DNA from: Thermoplasma acidophilum DSM 1728
GTDB taxonomy: Archaea; Thermoplasmatota; Thermoplasmata; Thermoplasmatales; Thermoplasmataceae
Assembly (NCBI RefSeq): GCF_000195915.1
Contig: NC_002578.1
Location: 899,644 to 963,643, forward strand
Direction: 5' to 3'
DNA: 64,000 nucleotides
Shown here: positions 1-10,770 of the stretch, one piece after another
How the letters are laid out: each line of letters opens with the position of its first letter
Position numbering within the stretch: position 1 is the first letter of the stretch
The notes under the pieces: model-generated
Database searches by the model: none
Told to the model about the DNA's origin: nothing
The model's input: only the letters and a program-made list of their open reading frames with translations
Position numbers and translations under genes: made by a program

Positions 1-193
1 ATTCATCGATTACGCGGTGAAAACTCTGAGAGAAGGCGGGGTAATCAACTATTATGAATTCCTGGATAATTCCAAGGTTGACAAACGCATCTCTGACCTC
101 GAGATGCGATCGCTTATCCCGCTTGATGTGCATCCAGTCCACTCCTACTCAAAGACCATTTCGCTCTATTCGATGACCCTTAAGAAGGCATAG
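1..193 (+). CDS. Trm5/Met-10-like tRNA (guanine-37 N1) methyltransferase, C-terminal fragment
   Basis: The window opens inside a gene; the reading frame starts at base 2 and ends at a TAG at 191-193, leaving about 63 residues. The fragment begins with FIDYAVKTLREGGVINYYEF. An aromatic-rich segment of this kind after a 'LxxGGxIxYY' strand is typical of the last part of the Rossmann methyltransferase domain in archaeal Trm5-family enzymes, which methylate N1 of G37 next to the tRNA anticodon. The SAM-binding loops lie outside the window, so the family call rests on the C-terminal strand pattern only. Another class I methyltransferase of the same fold is possible. Confidence 0.55.
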   Translation, partial: FIDYAVKTLREGGVINYYEFLDNSKVDKRISDLEMRSLIPLDVHPVHSYSKTISLYSMTLKKA

Positions 194-244
194 GCGATGA
201 GATTCGCAGGTCTATTCATTTTTATCGTACGATGCAAATACAGA

Positions 245-286
245 AAATATATTTATAGGGGATATCACTGTCTTGACCGGAGGTGG
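245..286 (+). promoter_or_regulatory. TATA box plus Shine-Dalgarno for the acidic mini-ORF
   Basis: An AT-rich box (AAATATATTT, 245-254) lies about 25 bp before a strong ribosome-binding motif GGAGGTGG (279-286). The predicted transcript would start near 275, leaving a very short leader that carries the SD. The SD ends six bases before a TTG codon at 292. Promoter and SD are correctly spaced for the tiny ORF and for nothing else nearby. Confidence 0.5.
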
Positions 287-291
287 AATGT

Positions 292-366
292 TTGGTCTTC
301 AAAAAAATGGATTACGATGACGACTTCGATGATGAAGACGAAGATGAAGACGACGATGATTTTTAA
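292..366 (+). CDS. 24-residue highly acidic mini-protein (candidate)
   Basis: The ORF reads TTG (or ATG at 307) to TAA at 364-366 and gives 24 residues: a short basic or hydrophobic start (MVFKKMDY) and then an almost pure Asp/Glu run ending in DDDDF. I do not recognise a family. In its favour are its own TATA box about 40 bp upstream, a strong SD six bases before the TTG, and a gap on both sides that no other gene explains. Against it are its length and the low complexity of GAT/GAC/GAA repeats, which could also be a simple DNA repeat. A short acidic tail with terminal Phe could act as a protein-docking peptide, but that is speculation. Confidence 0.35.
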   Translation: MVFKKMDYDDDFDDEDEDEDDDDF

Positions 367-511
367 GGTCAAATGAATTATCGCAGGGGAGCGGCAAAAT
401 TATGATAGCATTGAATTTTTAACACTCCCCGCCATTCCTTCTTGGCCGTTGCGGATATCGTTTGAAAAGCTGTTATTTTGCCTTCGCCAGGCGTTATGCA
501 AACCGCAAATC

Positions 512-518
512 TATATAT
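512..518 (+). promoter_or_regulatory. TATA box of the flavoprotein-lhr operon
   Basis: TATATAT at 512-518 is centred 25 bp before the ATG at 540. With archaeal spacing, transcription would begin at or next to the start codon, giving a leaderless message. This argues for ATG 540 rather than the upstream in-frame ATG at 462. Confidence 0.65.
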
Positions 519-539
519 TGCATAGATCAATGTGGCAGT

Positions 540-1847
540 ATGGATATCGTCGTGATAGGAGGAGGCGCGGCTGGTATGGCCGCAGCATCCAAGGCGAAGA
601 GGGTAAACAAGGATGCAAACGTCACTGTTATAGAATCAGGTTCATTTGTCTCGTATGCCGAGTGCGGCATACCTTATTTTCTTCAGGGCATCGTGGGAAA
701 AGCGGAGGATCTTCTGCATTACCCTCTGGAGGAATTCACGGAAAAGAGAGGCATCAAGGTAATAACTGGCAGGGTGGTGAAGAAGATCGATACAGCCTCC
801 CTGTCGCTGGTGCTTGACAATGGATCCGCTGTGAAATTCGATAGATTGATCATAGCAACGGGATCAAGGCCGAGGATACCCGATGGCATAGCATCAGGAG
901 TTTTTGGCCTCCGCAGCTTGGAGAGCGCCATAAGATTGAAGGAGGCCATCGATGGATCACGAACGATAACGATAATAGGAGCCGGCGTTCTGGGCGTCGA
1001 ACTGGCATCAACGCTCACCGAAGCTGGCAAGAGGGTAAAGGTGATATCAAAGTACGATAGGGTTATGCCGCAGCTCGACCCAGACATGGGAAAGATACTA
1101 AACGATTATTTTTCCTCGAAGGTTGAGGTTGAATTCTCCTCCACGCCTGTGGAGATAAAGAAGGGGGAGGACGGCTTCGCTGTAAAGACGACTGTTGATG
1201 ATCACGTATCGGACGTTGTCATCGCTGCAGTTGGCATAGTTCCCAACTCAAACATTGCCGTCGATGCAGGCATAAAGGTTGACCAGCGTGGAGCCATCAT
1301 AACCGACGAACACATGGAGACTTCCATTCCCGGCATATACGCTGCGGGTGACGTCGCAACGGTTAAGAATATCATAACAGGGCAGGATGAGATGATGCCG
1401 CTTGCCCAGATAGCAAACAAGGCGGGCCGTGTTGCAGGTTCAAACGCTGCCGGTTCTGAGATGAGGTTCCCCGGCGCCATTGGTTCGACGTTGGTCAAGG
1501 TATTCGACATGGAGGTTGGCTTCACAGGCCTCAATGAAAAGCGCGCCTCAGTGCTTGGCATACCCTATGGAAAGACGATGATCAAGGCTAAGAGCAGGGC
1601 CAACTACTATCCAGGAAAGGAGGACATATTCGTGAAGATACTGTACGACAGCAGGGACAAGAAGATAATAGGCGGCCAGGTGATCGGAAAGGATGGGGCT
1701 GCCTGGAGGCTGAACACACTGGCCACGGCAATATTCGCGGGTTTCACCGTTGAGGATCTCTTCTACGACGATCTCGGATACACGCCGCCGTTCGGGCCTG
1801 TGTGGGACCCTCTCGTAGTGGCCGGAAGCGTATCCATGAGAGAATAG
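540..1847 (+). CDS. NADH oxidase / CoA-disulfide reductase-like flavoprotein
   Basis: This is a 435-residue pyridine nucleotide-disulfide oxidoreductase. An FAD-binding Rossmann motif (VVIGGGAAGMAAA) starts at residue 4. A single redox cysteine, Cys42 in SYAECGIPYF, matches the position used by NADH oxidases and CoA-disulfide reductases, which lack the CxxxxC pair of glutathione reductases. A second NAD(P)H motif (IIGAGVLGVELAS) lies near residue 147, and the FAD motif IYAAGDVA is near 262. A C-terminal dimerisation domain follows. Likely role: flavin- and NAD(P)H-dependent reduction of oxygen, CoA disulfide or polysulfide in the cytoplasm; the sequence does not settle the substrate. The start was set at ATG 540 by the TATA spacing; residues encoded before it are not family-like. 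One base separates its stop from the Lhr helicase start, so the two form an operon. Confidence 0.85.
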   Translation: MDIVVIGGGAAGMAAASKAKRVNKDANVTVIESGSFVSYAECGIPYFLQGIVGKAEDLLHYPLEEFTEKRGIKVITGRVVKKIDTASLSLVLDNGSAVKFDRLIIATGSRPRIPDGIASGVFGLRSLESAIRLKEAIDGSRTITIIGAGVLGVELASTLTEAGKRVKVISKYDRVMPQLDPDMGKILNDYFSSKVEVEFSSTPVEIKKGEDGFAVKTTVDDHVSDVVIAAVGIVPNSNIAVDAGIKVDQRGAIITDEHMETSIPGIYAAGDVATVKNIITGQDEMMPLAQIANKAGRVAGSNAAGSEMRFPGAIGSTLVKVFDMEVGFTGLNEKRASVLGIPYGKTMIKAKSRANYYPGKEDIFVKILYDSRDKKIIGGQVIGKDGAAWRLNTLATAIFAGFTVEDLFYDDLGYTPPFGPVWDPLVVAGSVSMRE

Positions 1848-1848
1848 G

Positions 1849-4533
1849 ATGTCAAACTCATTTTCCTATCTAGATGAGAGAATCATAGCGATGCTCCGCG
1901 ACAGGGGCATAACGGATCCTACAGATCCGCAGGAGCAGATAATACCCCTTGTCCTGGAGGGAAAGAACGTACTCCTGCTGTCGCCAACCGGCAGCGGCAA
2001 GACTGAAGCAGCGGTGCTTCCTGTATTCCAGAGGATATTGAGGGAGAAGCCGAAGAAGGTCTTCGCATTATACATAACGCCGCTCAGGGCGCTGAACCGC
2101 GATATACTTTCACGCCTTGTAGACTACGGCAGAGAACTTGGCATAGATGTGCAGGTTAGGCACAGCGATATGAGCGATGCAGATAAGCGAAGGATGGCGG
2201 AGAGCCCTCCGGACATTCTCGTTACGACGCCGGAATCTCTGCAGATACTTCTTAACGGGAAGAACCTGAGACGCTTCATCGCAAACGTGCGTGTCGTCAT
2301 AGTGGATGAGCTGCACGATGCTGCAGAAAACGAACGTGGATCACAGCTGTCGCTTGCACTGGAGCGGCTGAGGGATCTTGCTGGCAACTTCCAGCGAATA
2401 GGCCTTTCGGCAACCGTCGGAAATCCTGGAGATCTCGCCAGGTTTTTGGTTCCAAATGGAACCTGCGAGATCATCTCAACTACGCTGAAGAAGAACATGT
2501 CCATAGACGTCATGGTACCGGATGAATCCAGCGAAGAGGATGCCGAGGTCATGGGATGCGATCGGCAGTACGCCGGTGCTATACTCAAGGTCTGGGATCT
2601 CATAAACAGGCATGCTGGATCGCTCGTATTTGTGAACAGGCGATTCGTAGCTGAGGATCTTGCATTCAGGCTGAAGCTAAAATTTGGAGAAATACCGGTA
2701 CTGGTGCACCACGGATCGCTTTCAAAGGAGACAAGGGAGTTCGCAGAAAGATCGTTCAAGAACGGAGAGGTCAAGGCATTGATATGCACGTCATCTCTAG
2801 AACTCGGCATAGATGTTGGAACGGCGAATGCAGTTATACAGTTCAATTCTCCCAGGCAGATAAACAAGATGATACAGCGCATAGGAAGAAGCGAACACTG
2901 GATAGGAAAGACCTCTAAGGGCTACGTCGTATGCACGGATGTCATAGAGATGGAGGAGGCAATAGCCATCGTAGACAGCATAGCTGAGGGAAAGATAGAG
3001 AACGTCCAGATTATGAAGAACTCGCTTTCTACGCTTGCAAATCAGATTCTATCCGAGATCAACGCACAGGGAAAGGTGAACGTCAAGAACTTCTTCGAAA
3101 CGGTCAAGCGATCGTACGCCTACGCCGATCTGCCATGGGACGAGTACTACTCCGTTGTCAGCTTCCTAGCTAGCACCAGGAAGCTGTGGCTGGAAGACGA
3201 GCTCATGGGCAGGAGGAGGAATACGCTAAAATATTACATAGAGAACATATCCATGATACCCAGCGAAAAGAACTATAAGGTAATAGATACGGGCGGTAAG
3301 TTCATAGGAACGCTTGATGAGAGGTACGTGGCATCCGAGATAGATGCCGGCAGTTACTTCGTCATGAGGGGCAACACCTGGCGTGTCGTGAGGATCGATC
3401 ATGACCGCATACTTGTAGAATCTTTCTTCACTCCCGCCATAGCGCCCAGGTGGACGGGCGAAGACATACCGGTCCTTTACGATGTTGTGCAGAGGGTCTC
3501 CGCAAATCGCAAATCGAGATCCATCCTTAACTACATAGACGATGCCTCGGCAAGGAAGCTGGAAGAATGGTATCAGAACGACATCGCAACGGTGGACAGA
3601 GTCATAATTGAAAGCTTCAACGACGAGATAATCATACAGATACTGCTTGGCACAAGGGGTAATTTCGCTCTTGCTGAGATACTTTCGAATGTGCTCACAT
3701 CCATCACCGGTGAAAGCGTTGAGATGGACTTTTCACCGTATCACATATATCTGCGGACTTCCAGGAAGATCTACGCTGAGGATGTCATGCGCATGATAAA
3801 GAGCATAAACTTGGAGAACCTTAATTCCTACATCAGATCATCCGCGTCTAGATCCCGCTTCTTCAAATCCGTGTTCCTGTACGAGGCCAGGAAATTCGGC
3901 ATAATAAGCGAAGATGCCGATCTAGAAAGGATAAGGGTGGACAAGATAATGGATGCCTATTCGGAATCCGTCGTATTTGAGGACTCCATCAGAAAGCTCA
4001 TCAACGATTACATGGATATAGATGCGATCACGTCTTTCATAGGATCTCTCGATACAGTGCAGTTCGTGCTGAAGGATAAGATATCAAAGGCATCCGATAT
4101 CTTCATATCGCATTACTCTGAGAGGGTTGCACCACTAAGGCCTACAAAGGTGATACTTGAATCTGTCAGAAACCGCATATTGAACGAGCGTGTGACGCTC
4201 TACTGCGTCAGCTGCGGCAACGTGCGCACCTACCGCGTCAGGGATATCAAGGTACCCAAATGCGATGTATGCGGATCAAGGCTTGTTGCTGCCCTGTCCG
4301 ATTTCGAAAGGGCAAAGATAGATGATCCATCGTACAGGAAGCGCATACTGAAGAATGCCCACCTTGTAAAGGAAAAGGGCATCCAGGCCGTTATGGTTCT
4401 TTCAGCAAGGGGGGTTGGCCCGGAAACCGCATCGAGGATTCTGGAGGTAACCTATGCGAACGAAGATGATCTGATAAGATCGATCCTGACGGCAGAGATG
4501 GATTACGCCAGAAACCGCAGATTCTGGGACTAG
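1849..4533 (+). CDS. lhr: Lhr-family superfamily 2 DNA/RNA helicase
   Basis: This 894-residue ATP-dependent helicase belongs to the archaeal Lhr ('large helicase-related') group. It has a Walker A motif (SPTGSGKTEAA, about residue 45), a DELH Walker B (VDELHDAAENERGSQL), SATVG as motif III, and motifs V and VI (SSLELGIDVG, QRIGRSEHW). The Lhr core domains follow. The last 110 residues hold a CxxC...CxxC zinc ribbon (Cys786/789 and 805/808) and a helix-hairpin-helix-like segment (ARGVGPETASRILE). The length is normal for archaeal Lhr. Such enzymes translocate 3' to 5' and are linked to replication-coupled repair or RNA metabolism. The gene starts one base after the flavoprotein stop and ends six bases from a convergent gene. 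Confidence 0.9.
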   Translation: MSNSFSYLDERIIAMLRDRGITDPTDPQEQIIPLVLEGKNVLLLSPTGSGKTEAAVLPVFQRILREKPKKVFALYITPLRALNRDILSRLVDYGRELGIDVQVRHSDMSDADKRRMAESPPDILVTTPESLQILLNGKNLRRFIANVRVVIVDELHDAAENERGSQLSLALERLRDLAGNFQRIGLSATVGNPGDLARFLVPNGTCEIISTTLKKNMSIDVMVPDESSEEDAEVMGCDRQYAGAILKVWDLINRHAGSLVFVNRRFVAEDLAFRLKLKFGEIPVLVHHGSLSKETREFAERSFKNGEVKALICTSSLELGIDVGTANAVIQFNSPRQINKMIQRIGRSEHWIGKTSKGYVVCTDVIEMEEAIAIVDSIAEGKIENVQIMKNSLSTLANQILSEINAQGKVNVKNFFETVKRSYAYADLPWDEYYSVVSFLASTRKLWLEDELMGRRRNTLKYYIENISMIPSEKNYKVIDTGGKFIGTLDERYVASEIDAGSYFVMRGNTWRVVRIDHDRILVESFFTPAIAPRWTGEDIPVLYDVVQRVSANRKSRSILNYIDDASARKLEEWYQNDIATVDRVIIESFNDEIIIQILLGTRGNFALAEILSNVLTSITGESVEMDFSPYHIYLRTSRKIYAEDVMRMIKSINLENLNSYIRSSASRSRFFKSVFLYEARKFGIISEDADLERIRVDKIMDAYSESVVFEDSIRKLINDYMDIDAITSFIGSLDTVQFVLKDKISKASDIFISHYSERVAPLRPTKVILESVRNRILNERVTLYCVSCGNVRTYRVRDIKVPKCDVCGSRLVAALSDFERAKIDDPSYRKRILKNAHLVKEKGIQAVMVLSARGVGPETASRILEVTYANEDDLIRSILTAEMDYARNRRFWD

Positions 4534-4539
4534 GGTCAA

Positions 4540-6300
4540 TCATTTGTGCGGTACTATGGCCGGTTCTGTGAAATTAACTGCCGCTAATGCCCCATCGTAA
4601 TGCTGGTTATAGACTATGATGTATACCGTCTGCGGTAAATTCGAAGTAACGGCGAGGAGAAACGTCGAACCGCCGCTAAGAACGAATGGGTAATCGCTTC
4701 CCTGAGATACAACTGCGTTCTCGACCATGACGCTGTAATTTCTGCCAAGCGTCCCGAATGCATAGATGTTGACCATCTGCGTTGATACAGTGTTGCTGAT
4801 CAATGGCATTTTGAGGGTATCGTTCACTGTAGCGTTCACATCAAGAGGGTTGCTGTGGCGAATCGTGAAATTATTTGTGAGTTCAATGAAGTAAACATGC
4901 ACGCTGATCGATTCCGAGGCGGTGGATGTGAAGACTGAGACAGTATAGGTGTAAAATCCTGGGCTTGATTCTGTGAAATTCATCGTTATGTTGAATATAT
5001 CCGTACTTGAAGGCGATACGGATCTATGCAAGGAGCTGGCATGCCACTTTATGGAGGGAGTGATGGAGAAACCAGGTGTGATTTGCGATGTCCCGTGGTT
5101 CGATACATATATGGGGCAGGATATGTTGGTGGATATGTTTGCATCCATAGAATAGACAACAAACTGGTTCTCCCCGTAGCTGATCGAGAACTGGGGCGGA
5201 ATGGCATGAAAAGGTATCGGCACTAGACCGATGAGTATTACGATGCCCACCGAGACCGCTACAGCCTTGACATATGATGATGATCTTCCCACATTGTTAA
5301 GCGGTTCTGGCCCCCTGATGCCCAGTATCAGGACGAATACCAGGAGGATCAACCATGAAGGATACAGTATGGAAAGGCCTATGACCGCGACCACAGCAAC
5401 GTATGACAGATACTGTGACCATCTGCCCAGCATGGCTGAGGATATAAGGCCTCCGTCAAGGAAGCCTATGGGCATTACATTGAAGGATGTGGCGATGATG
5501 CCTATCCATCCAGCGTATGCCGTCGGAAAGAGGACCCCGTCTGAAGGGACAAAGCTTCTCATCGCAGCCTGGAATATCAGTGGGCTTCCGATCTGCAGTA
5601 TGGGCGATTTAACACCGGAAACTGGCGCATGCTGCATCAGCGACAGGTAGCCGCCAACAACAACAAAAAGAAGGGACACAAGAAAACCGAAGAGGATTGA
5701 GAAGAAAGAGGATTCAACCATGGCCCTCTTGCTTGGATAGGCCACATTCGGTGCATTTATAGATCCCATGGTTCCCATGCCGATGGGATCGGGCACGAAG
5801 ATTGGAAAGGAATACTCCATGCTGTTCCTCTTCATGCCCAAATATCTGCCAAACTCCCGTGCGCCAAGGATAGCAAAAACCGGTATCACAAAGTATCCGA
5901 TAGTCTGAACCATGGCGATGATGGGTGCAGATGAAAAATATGCGGAAACATATGAATAGCCAACATAGAACAACGTTATTACGGTTGCTATTGCCATCGC
6001 TATCTTCAGGATCGATCTTTTTGGTTTTTCTGGCTCCCTTATGATTATTATCTCGCTGCTTGTCCTGGTAAACGCCACATAACCCAGTTTCCTGAGATCC
6101 GAAACAAGCATAGAAAAATAGTCCTCGGGATAGTAATCGATATCCTCGACATCCACTATGAACTCTCCTTCCTCCTCCCTTATCCTCTTGACGCCATAGT
6201 ATCGGCCGACTATCTGCTGTAACTGTTCCGGTTGCATGTATGTATTTTTACCTAATCTGAATGATGTATTATTAAGGTTTGTCCCCTGCGCATCTGTCAT
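4540..6300 (-). CDS. Membrane site-2 protease (M50) homologue lacking zinc-binding histidines
   Basis: The protein has 586 residues: a soluble N-terminal domain of about 90 residues, a first membrane segment (about 97-118), an M50-like membrane core with several helices to about residue 375, and a C-terminal beta-rich domain (about 385-586) with many N-x-S/T sequons, probably outside the cell. In the core, the expected HExxH zinc motif reads R148-E-F-G-R152, so both histidines are Arg. The second motif survives (FNVMPIGFLDGG, with Asp282), and it fixes the family. Zinc proteolysis is therefore unlikely; a pseudoprotease role in binding membrane substrates is my inference. The start could be ATG 6300 or Met22 at 6237; the first 21 residues are Asn/Thr-rich and poorly conserved in character. 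It converges on lhr. Confidence 0.75.
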   Translation of the reverse strand: MTDAQGTNLNNTSFRLGKNTYMQPEQLQQIVGRYYGVKRIREEEGEFIVDVEDIDYYPEDYFSMLVSDLRKLGYVAFTRTSSEIIIIREPEKPKRSILKIAMAIATVITLFYVGYSYVSAYFSSAPIIAMVQTIGYFVIPVFAILGAREFGRYLGMKRNSMEYSFPIFVPDPIGMGTMGSINAPNVAYPSKRAMVESSFFSILFGFLVSLLFVVVGGYLSLMQHAPVSGVKSPILQIGSPLIFQAAMRSFVPSDGVLFPTAYAGWIGIIATSFNVMPIGFLDGGLISSAMLGRWSQYLSYVAVVAVIGLSILYPSWLILLVFVLILGIRGPEPLNNVGRSSSYVKAVAVSVGIVILIGLVPIPFHAIPPQFSISYGENQFVVYSMDANISTNISCPIYVSNHGTSQITPGFSITPSIKWHASSLHRSVSPSSTDIFNITMNFTESSPGFYTYTVSVFTSTASESISVHVYFIELTNNFTIRHSNPLDVNATVNDTLKMPLISNTVSTQMVNIYAFGTLGRNYSVMVENAVVSQGSDYPFVLSGGSTFLLAVTSNLPQTVYIIVYNQHYDGALAAVNFTEPAIVPHK

Positions 6301-6750
6301 TTTTTTAATGAGACGCGGTGTCTGACGTCAAAAAGCGATAAAATTTGCCAGCTAAAAATATGTATGCCGGAAATTTATTGGCAAAGACGAATGAAGCTCA
6401 ATATTCGATCATCTCCAGAATTCGGTGGAATGTGCTGCCAAAAGTTCAGTCCAGGAAACTTAAATTTCAGTGGTGCTGATCCTTACCCTGGCATTTGCCT
6501 GCCTGCATAAAGAAGTACTGTTTTGAAGATCAGTAATCTTCGAAAGAGCACTCACTTCATTCAGAATAGAAATCTGAAGCATAATGGAATAAACTACAAT
6601 GGACGTGAAGTTGGCTGCAAAAAAAGTGAGGTTTATTCTGAATCAGATCCTGTTAGACTCGCAGCAATTAGCTTTCTGTTACCTTGGGGAAGCCCATCCT
6701 CTGATGGAAAGCATCGGACGATCCTGCAGAGTAAAAATGGCGCAGAAAGA
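6301..6750. other. 450-bp non-coding region between two minus-strand genes
   Basis: The left edge holds the promoter of the M50 homologue (AAATTTTATCG read on the minus strand, near 6336-6346). Further right are two small hairpins in tandem: GAAGAT-CAGTA-ATCTTC (about 6524-6540) and TTCAGA/TCTGAA (about 6560-6578). A plus-strand ORF of 53 codons (ATG 6599 to TAA 6758-6760) and an overlapping 111-codon ORF (6523-6858) run into the VAT 3' end. Neither has a promoter, an SD or a recognisable family, so I do not call them genes. The T-rich stretch just after the VAT stop may end its transcript. Confidence 0.4.
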
Positions 6751-9033
<2,283 letters not shown>

Positions 9034-9165
9034 CTAGGAGGTCTATGATTTCGTAATGTTTGGCAGAATTTGATTACGGATCCATAACAACAATGAAGAA
9101 AACAATACAGCGATGATCACCATGGAATGAAAAATTTGATTCAAACTCGAATGAATTGGAACGGT

Positions 9166-9173
9166 TTTTATAC
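9166..9173 (+). promoter_or_regulatory. TATA box of the alcohol dehydrogenase gene
   Basis: TTTTATAC is centred 25 bp before ATG 9194, so the message should be leaderless. The 184-bp gap between the divergent VAT and dehydrogenase genes holds only these two promoters as far as I can see. Confidence 0.6.
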
Positions 9174-9193
9174 GCTCTTCAGATAATGCATAC

Positions 9194-10204
9194 ATGAAGG
9201 CAGCCCTACTAGAAAAATTGAATCAGCCCTTGTCCATTGTTGATCGTGAGATTCCGGAACCTGGCGAAAACGAAGTGGTTATAAAGCAGGACTATGCCGG
9301 CCTCTGTTATCGTGATATTCTCAGCGCCACCGGCTTTTTTCCGAGGATACAGTTGCCGATAATACCTGGCCATGAGATAGGAGGCACTGTGGTGAAAACC
9401 GGCAGCGAGGTACGCAATTTCCATGTAGGCGATCATGTTGCCAGCCTCATATACATTCCGTGCGGAAAATGCGAATACTGCAGATCTGGGAATGAAAATC
9501 TTTGCCCGTATAAGAAATCGATCGGAGAGGAAGTCCAGGGCGGTTTCCGGGAATACGTCAACGTGCCGGAGATAAGCCTGATAAGCGCACCTAAGGAAGT
9601 TGACACCAGGTACCTTCCAATAGCGTCATGTGTGACGGGTATGATATATCATGCACTTTTCAAGCTGGCAAAGGTCAAGGAGGGCCAGAGGGTTCTGATA
9701 ACAGGTGCAGGCGGAGGTGTTGGATCTAACGCTGTGCAGATGGCAAAGGCGTTCGGCGCAACTGTCATAGCGGAAACCACCTCAGAATCAAAGAAGGAGA
9801 TGCTGGAGAAGATTGGCGCAGATTACATAGTTGACGGAAATGGAAAATTCAATGAGGATGTGAAGAAGATCGGCGGCGCGGATATAGTCTTAGAATGCGT
9901 GGGAATACATACATTTGAGAGATCGCTGAGGAGCCTGAACAACGGCGGAAAGATGATCGTTATAGGAAATATAAAGCCAGATCCTGTAAATCTCCCATTG
10001 GGCCTGATAATCCTGAAGGGCAATACCATAAGGGGAAGCATAAGCTCCACCAGAAAGGATGTTTCAGATGCCCTGAAGATGGTTGCAGAAAACAGGATAA
10101 AGCCCGTCATAGGATCTGAAGTGAGCATTGACAGGATAAATGAAGCCATGGAGATGATGAAAAACAAACAGACTGAAGGGCGTGTTCTGATTAAATTTAG
10201 TTGA
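9194..10204 (+). CDS. Zinc-dependent medium-chain alcohol dehydrogenase
   Basis: This 336-residue MDR-family enzyme carries both zinc sites. The catalytic zinc is bound by Cys38 (GLCYRD) and His60-Glu61 (GHEIGG). The structural zinc is held by four cysteines in PCGKCEYCRSGNENLC. The cofactor fold has GAGGGVGSNAVQMAK near residue 171, followed by a strand ending in ETTSES; the absence of an acidic residue at the usual NAD-specificity position suggests NADP(H) may be used, which is an inference. Family reaction: reversible NAD(P)-dependent oxidation of an alcohol to an aldehyde or ketone; the substrate cannot be read here. The gene is monocistronic with its own leaderless promoter and is followed by a convergent regulator gene. 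Confidence 0.9.
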   Translation: MKAALLEKLNQPLSIVDREIPEPGENEVVIKQDYAGLCYRDILSATGFFPRIQLPIIPGHEIGGTVVKTGSEVRNFHVGDHVASLIYIPCGKCEYCRSGNENLCPYKKSIGEEVQGGFREYVNVPEISLISAPKEVDTRYLPIASCVTGMIYHALFKLAKVKEGQRVLITGAGGGVGSNAVQMAKAFGATVIAETTSESKKEMLEKIGADYIVDGNGKFNEDVKKIGGADIVLECVGIHTFERSLRSLNNGGKMIVIGNIKPDPVNLPLGLIILKGNTIRGSISSTRKDVSDALKMVAENRIKPVIGSEVSIDRINEAMEMMKNKQTEGRVLIKFS

Positions 10205-10231
10205 ACCCGAAGATATTTAGGAGGTCATTCA

Positions 10232-10630
10232 TCATTCATCTATCTTCTTTCCATGTGGGCACATCTTCGGGTTTCCAATTGATTGCGAAATCTTCTTTGC
10301 GTCGTCGTAATCGATGAGAAAGTCAAAGTTGCCTATCTTCCTGCAGGCATCATCCGCATCTATGCCGCTCCTGCTATATAGAACCTCAAGAGTGCGATGG
10401 ACCATCACAATCTTTCTGTAAGTCTCCTCTCCCTTTTCCGTCAGGGCAACCATTCCGCGATCCTTTTTAATCAGCCCCTTTTCCTGGAGCCTGTTCAGGA
10501 TCTCCAATACCGACGGCGGTTTAATATTCATCGATGCTGACAGATCCTTCAATCTTACCGGAAATGGGCCGCTGGAGGATTCTTTTATGGTTATCAGGCA
10601 ATCCCTCTCCTTCTTAGTTATAGCTTCCAT
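10232..10630 (-). CDS. Short DtxR/MntR-family transcription regulator without canonical metal ligands
   Basis: The protein has 132 residues: an N-terminal winged helix (about 1-65, with a recognition helix around NIKPPSVLEILNRLQEKG) and a truncated dimerisation/metal domain ending in NPKMCPHGKKID. The CPHG signature places it in the DtxR/IdeR/MntR family. The typical Glu-His pair of the metal site (IEHG in the full-length paralogue at 38115-38777) is replaced by NFDF, and the C-terminal SH3-like domain is absent. It may therefore sense metal differently or act as a constitutive repressor. The start codon lies 26 bp from a TATA box with a 15-bp imperfect palindrome between the two, which suggests autoregulation. 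The gene converges on the alcohol dehydrogenase. Confidence 0.8.
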   Translation of the reverse strand: MEAITKKERDCLITIKESSSGPFPVRLKDLSASMNIKPPSVLEILNRLQEKGLIKKDRGMVALTEKGEETYRKIVMVHRTLEVLYSRSGIDADDACRKIGNFDFLIDYDDAKKISQSIGNPKMCPHGKKIDE

Positions 10631-10636
10631 ATATTA

Positions 10637-10662
10637 TTAGTATTAATCTAACTTATTTAAAG
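10637..10662 (-). promoter_or_regulatory. Promoter and candidate DtxR-type operator
   Basis: On the minus strand a BRE/TATA element CTTTAAATAAGT (10651-10662) is centred 26 bp before the ATG at 10630. Between them lies TTAGATTAATACTAA (10637-10651), an imperfect palindrome of the form TTAGnnTnAnnCTAA. DtxR-family operators in other archaea often contain TTAG/CTAA half-sites, so this is a plausible autoregulatory site. Confidence 0.45.
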
Positions 10663-10770
10663 ATTTTCAATTTGCGAGCTAATTCGTCTTTCATTTATCT
10701 TTTCGGTATTTGCAGCAATGACCCGAATCAAAAAATTTAAGCCATAAAGGTTTTAGAGGTAGTGATCCGT

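Noticed and set aside
386..431. GGGGAG...CTCCCC long-range pairing before the flavoprotein gene
   Set aside because: The stem is six base pairs with a loop of over 30 bases and lies upstream of the mapped TATA box. It may be a terminator of the mini-ORF transcript, but the support is too weak to call.
2124..2882. 252-codon open frame on the minus strand inside lhr
   Set aside because: It lies wholly antisense to a well-supported helicase, is rich in Ser/Arg as expected for a shadow frame, and has no promoter or SD.
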